Part shown: positions 5,282-6,500 of the stretch, in pieces
Layout: every line of letters begins with the position of its first letter
Position numbering within the stretch: the first letter of the stretch is position 1
DNA from: Dysgonamonadaceae bacterium
Lineage (GTDB): Bacteria > Bacteroidota > Bacteroidia > Bacteroidales > Azobacteroidaceae
DNA length: 6,500 nucleotides
Assembly: GCA_031287395.1 (NCBI GenBank)
Contig: JAITTA010000322.1
Coordinates: 1 to 6,500 of the forward strand
Direction of reading: 5' to 3'
The notes under the pieces: generated by a model
Told to the model about the DNA's origin: nothing
Seen by the model: only the letters and a program-made list of their open reading frames with translations
Database searches by the model: none
Translations under genes and position numbers: made by a program

Positions 5282-6256
5282 ATGATAGAACGCATTATAA
5301 TTCTGGAGGGCGCCGACCCTGTAATTTTTTTTGGAACAAATAATTCCAACATTCAGTTAATTAAATCCCTGTATCCAAAATTGCGGATTGTAGCACGGGG
5401 TAATGTGATGAAAGTAATTGGCGATGAATTGGAACTCGCAGCTTTTGAAGAAAAAATCCAGGAGCTGGAACAATATTGTCAGGAGCACAATACACTGAAC
5501 GAAGAAATTATTACTAAAATAGTTAAAGGAAAAAATGATGCGACTGTAAAACAGGACAATCTGATTATTTTCGGGATGAACGGAAAACCCATTCTTGCCC
5601 GTACGGATAACCAGCAGAAACTGGTTAACGCTTTTGAGAAGAACGATATGCTTTTTGCCATCGGACCGGCCGGTTCGGGAAAAACATATACGGCCATTGC
5701 ACTTGCTGTAAGAGCATTGAAAAACAAAGAAATACGGAAAATTATCCTCAGTCGCCCGGCAGTAGAAGCCGGCGAAAAACTGGGATTTCTTCCAGGAGAT
5801 ATGAAAGAAAAGATCGATCCGTATCTTCAACCCTTGTATGATGCTCTGGAAGATATGATTCCGGCAGTTAAACTGAAAGAATACATCGAAAATAAGGTCA
5901 TCCAGATTGCTCCTTTGGCCTTTATGCGCGGACGCACACTCAGCGATGCCGTAATTATTCTCGATGAAGCCCAGAACACCACGATGCATCAAATCAAGAT
6001 GTTTCTGACACGTATGGGAATGAATGCGAAAATGATCATCACGGGAGACGTGACTCAGATAGACCTTCCTCCGTCGCAACCGTCAGGTTTGCTTCATGCC
6101 ATGCGAATTCTGAAGGACATTCCGGGCATTGCTCATATTGAGTTCGACAAAAAAGACATCGTTCGCCACAAACTGGTACAACGAATTGTAGAAGCTTACG
6201 AAAAACAAGATGCTAAAGAACTGAAAGAAAAGAAAAAAATGATCGATAAGAATTAA
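5282..6256 (+). CDS. phoH: PhoH-like ATPase
   Basis: This 324-residue cytoplasmic P-loop NTPase is of normal family length. An N-terminal KH-like region (about 13-66: FFGTNNSNIQLIKSLYPKLR, then IVARGNVMKVIGDELE) suggests RNA binding. The ATPase core shows Walker A GPAGSGKT (128-135), the family segment SRPAVEAGEKLGFLPGD (157-173) and PYLQPLYDAL (180-189). It continues with AFMRGRTLSD (213-222), Walker B VIILDEAQN (224-232) and the sensor-like ITGDVTQIDLP (253-263). The lysine-rich tail is typical. PhoH proteins are linked to RNA metabolism and to phosphate or stress responses, but their substrate is not settled. The first ATG gives the complete domain and follows a -7 promoter box by 37 bases. 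purC starts 5 bases after the stop codon, so the two are expected to be co-transcribed, as in other Bacteroidales. Confidence 0.95.
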   Translation: MIERIIILEGADPVIFFGTNNSNIQLIKSLYPKLRIVARGNVMKVIGDELELAAFEEKIQELEQYCQEHNTLNEEIITKIVKGKNDATVKQDNLIIFGMNGKPILARTDNQQKLVNAFEKNDMLFAIGPAGSGKTYTAIALAVRALKNKEIRKIILSRPAVEAGEKLGFLPGDMKEKIDPYLQPLYDALEDMIPAVKLKEYIENKVIQIAPLAFMRGRTLSDAVIILDEAQNTTMHQIKMFLTRMGMNAKMIITGDVTQIDLPPSQPSGLLHAMRILKDIPGIAHIEFDKKDIVRHKLVQRIVEAYEKQDAKELKEKKKMIDKN

Positions 6257-6261
6257 ATGTT

Positions 6262-6498
6262 ATGAAGAATACATTGACAAGAACAGATTACAATTTTCCG
6301 GAACAAACAAAAGTATATCATGGAAAAGTAAGAGATGTTTATACCATCAATAATGATTTGCTGGTAATGATTGCAACAGACAGAATTTCGGCCTTCGATG
6401 TCATTCTGCCGCAAGGAATTCCATACAAAGGACAAGTATTGAACCAGATCGCTTCAAAATTCCTGGATGCAACAGCCGATATCGTTCCAAACTGGTAA
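6262..6498 (+). CDS. purC: SAICAR synthetase PurC, N-terminal 78 residues, cut by an in-frame TAA
   Basis: PurC (phosphoribosylaminoimidazole-succinocarboxamide synthase) joins aspartate to CAIR with ATP in purine synthesis. The fragment shows the family start: FPEQTKVYHGKVRDVY (12-27) with the ATP-binding GKVRDVY loop, MIATDRISAFDVILP (36-50), GIPYKGQVLNQIASKFL (52-68) and DIVPNW (73-78). Family members then continue with a lysine and about 230 more residues. Here the codon after TGG is TAA (6496-6498), two bases before the window ends. AAA to TAA is one substitution and would exactly replace the expected lysine; a one-base insertion is also possible. The start five bases after phoH and the first 78 codons look under normal selection, so the break is recent or an error. 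The remainder lies outside the window and could not be examined. Confidence 0.85.
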   Translation: MKNTLTRTDYNFPEQTKVYHGKVRDVYTINNDLLVMIATDRISAFDVILPQGIPYKGQVLNQIASKFLDATADIVPNW

Positions 6499-6500
6499 AT

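Noticed and set aside
5357..6079. Long 240-codon open frame on the minus strand
   Set aside because: It lies wholly opposite phoH, whose protein motifs are unmistakable. The antisense translation is rich in F, H, C and N with no recognisable domain, so it is a shadow.

Overview
The window looks like a Bacteroidota chromosome, most likely from the order Bacteroidales. The evidence is Bacteroides-type -7 promoter boxes (TAnnTTTG) at several gene starts, few Shine-Dalgarno sequences, a Bacteroidetes-type XRE regulator, a fragment of an arm-binding-domain integrase, a CreD operon with a small winged-helix regulator, and the order phoH then purC. No tRNA, rRNA, CRISPR array or complete insertion sequence was found.

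Positions 1-1366 are accessory DNA. Everything coding there reads leftward (minus strand): the start of an HNH-like protein running off the edge, a small XRE regulator overlapping it by 17 bases and carrying its own promoter and candidate operator, and two gene scars. The scars are an integrase N-terminus stopped by an amber codon and, joined to it, a frameshifted C-terminal piece of an unrecognised gene. Upstream lie an exact 11-bp inverted repeat and about 440 bases of AT-rich DNA without a gene. This looks like the decayed edge of an integrated element carrying a possible restriction-type control pair.

Positions 1367-4342 read rightward: a stand-alone DEDDh exonuclease, then a cassette of a polytopic membrane protein, a winged-helix regulator and CreD. 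Nearly identical 22-bp palindromic sequences stand before the first and third genes of the cassette. This suggests one local regulator controls both an autoregulated pair and the envelope protein CreD.

Positions 4343-5137 hold a minus-strand gene for a DUF5715/M15-peptidase-like predicted lipoprotein with a strong terminator. Its signal peptide is separated from its body by a frameshift at a ten-base homopolymer. Divergent from it, positions 5282-6500 carry phoH and, five bases later, purC. As given, purC meets an in-frame TAA after 78 codons, exactly where the family continues, so it is either broken or affected by a sequencing error.

The best leads are the duplicated operator of the CreD cassette, the homopolymer frameshift in the lipoprotein, and the purC stop codon.
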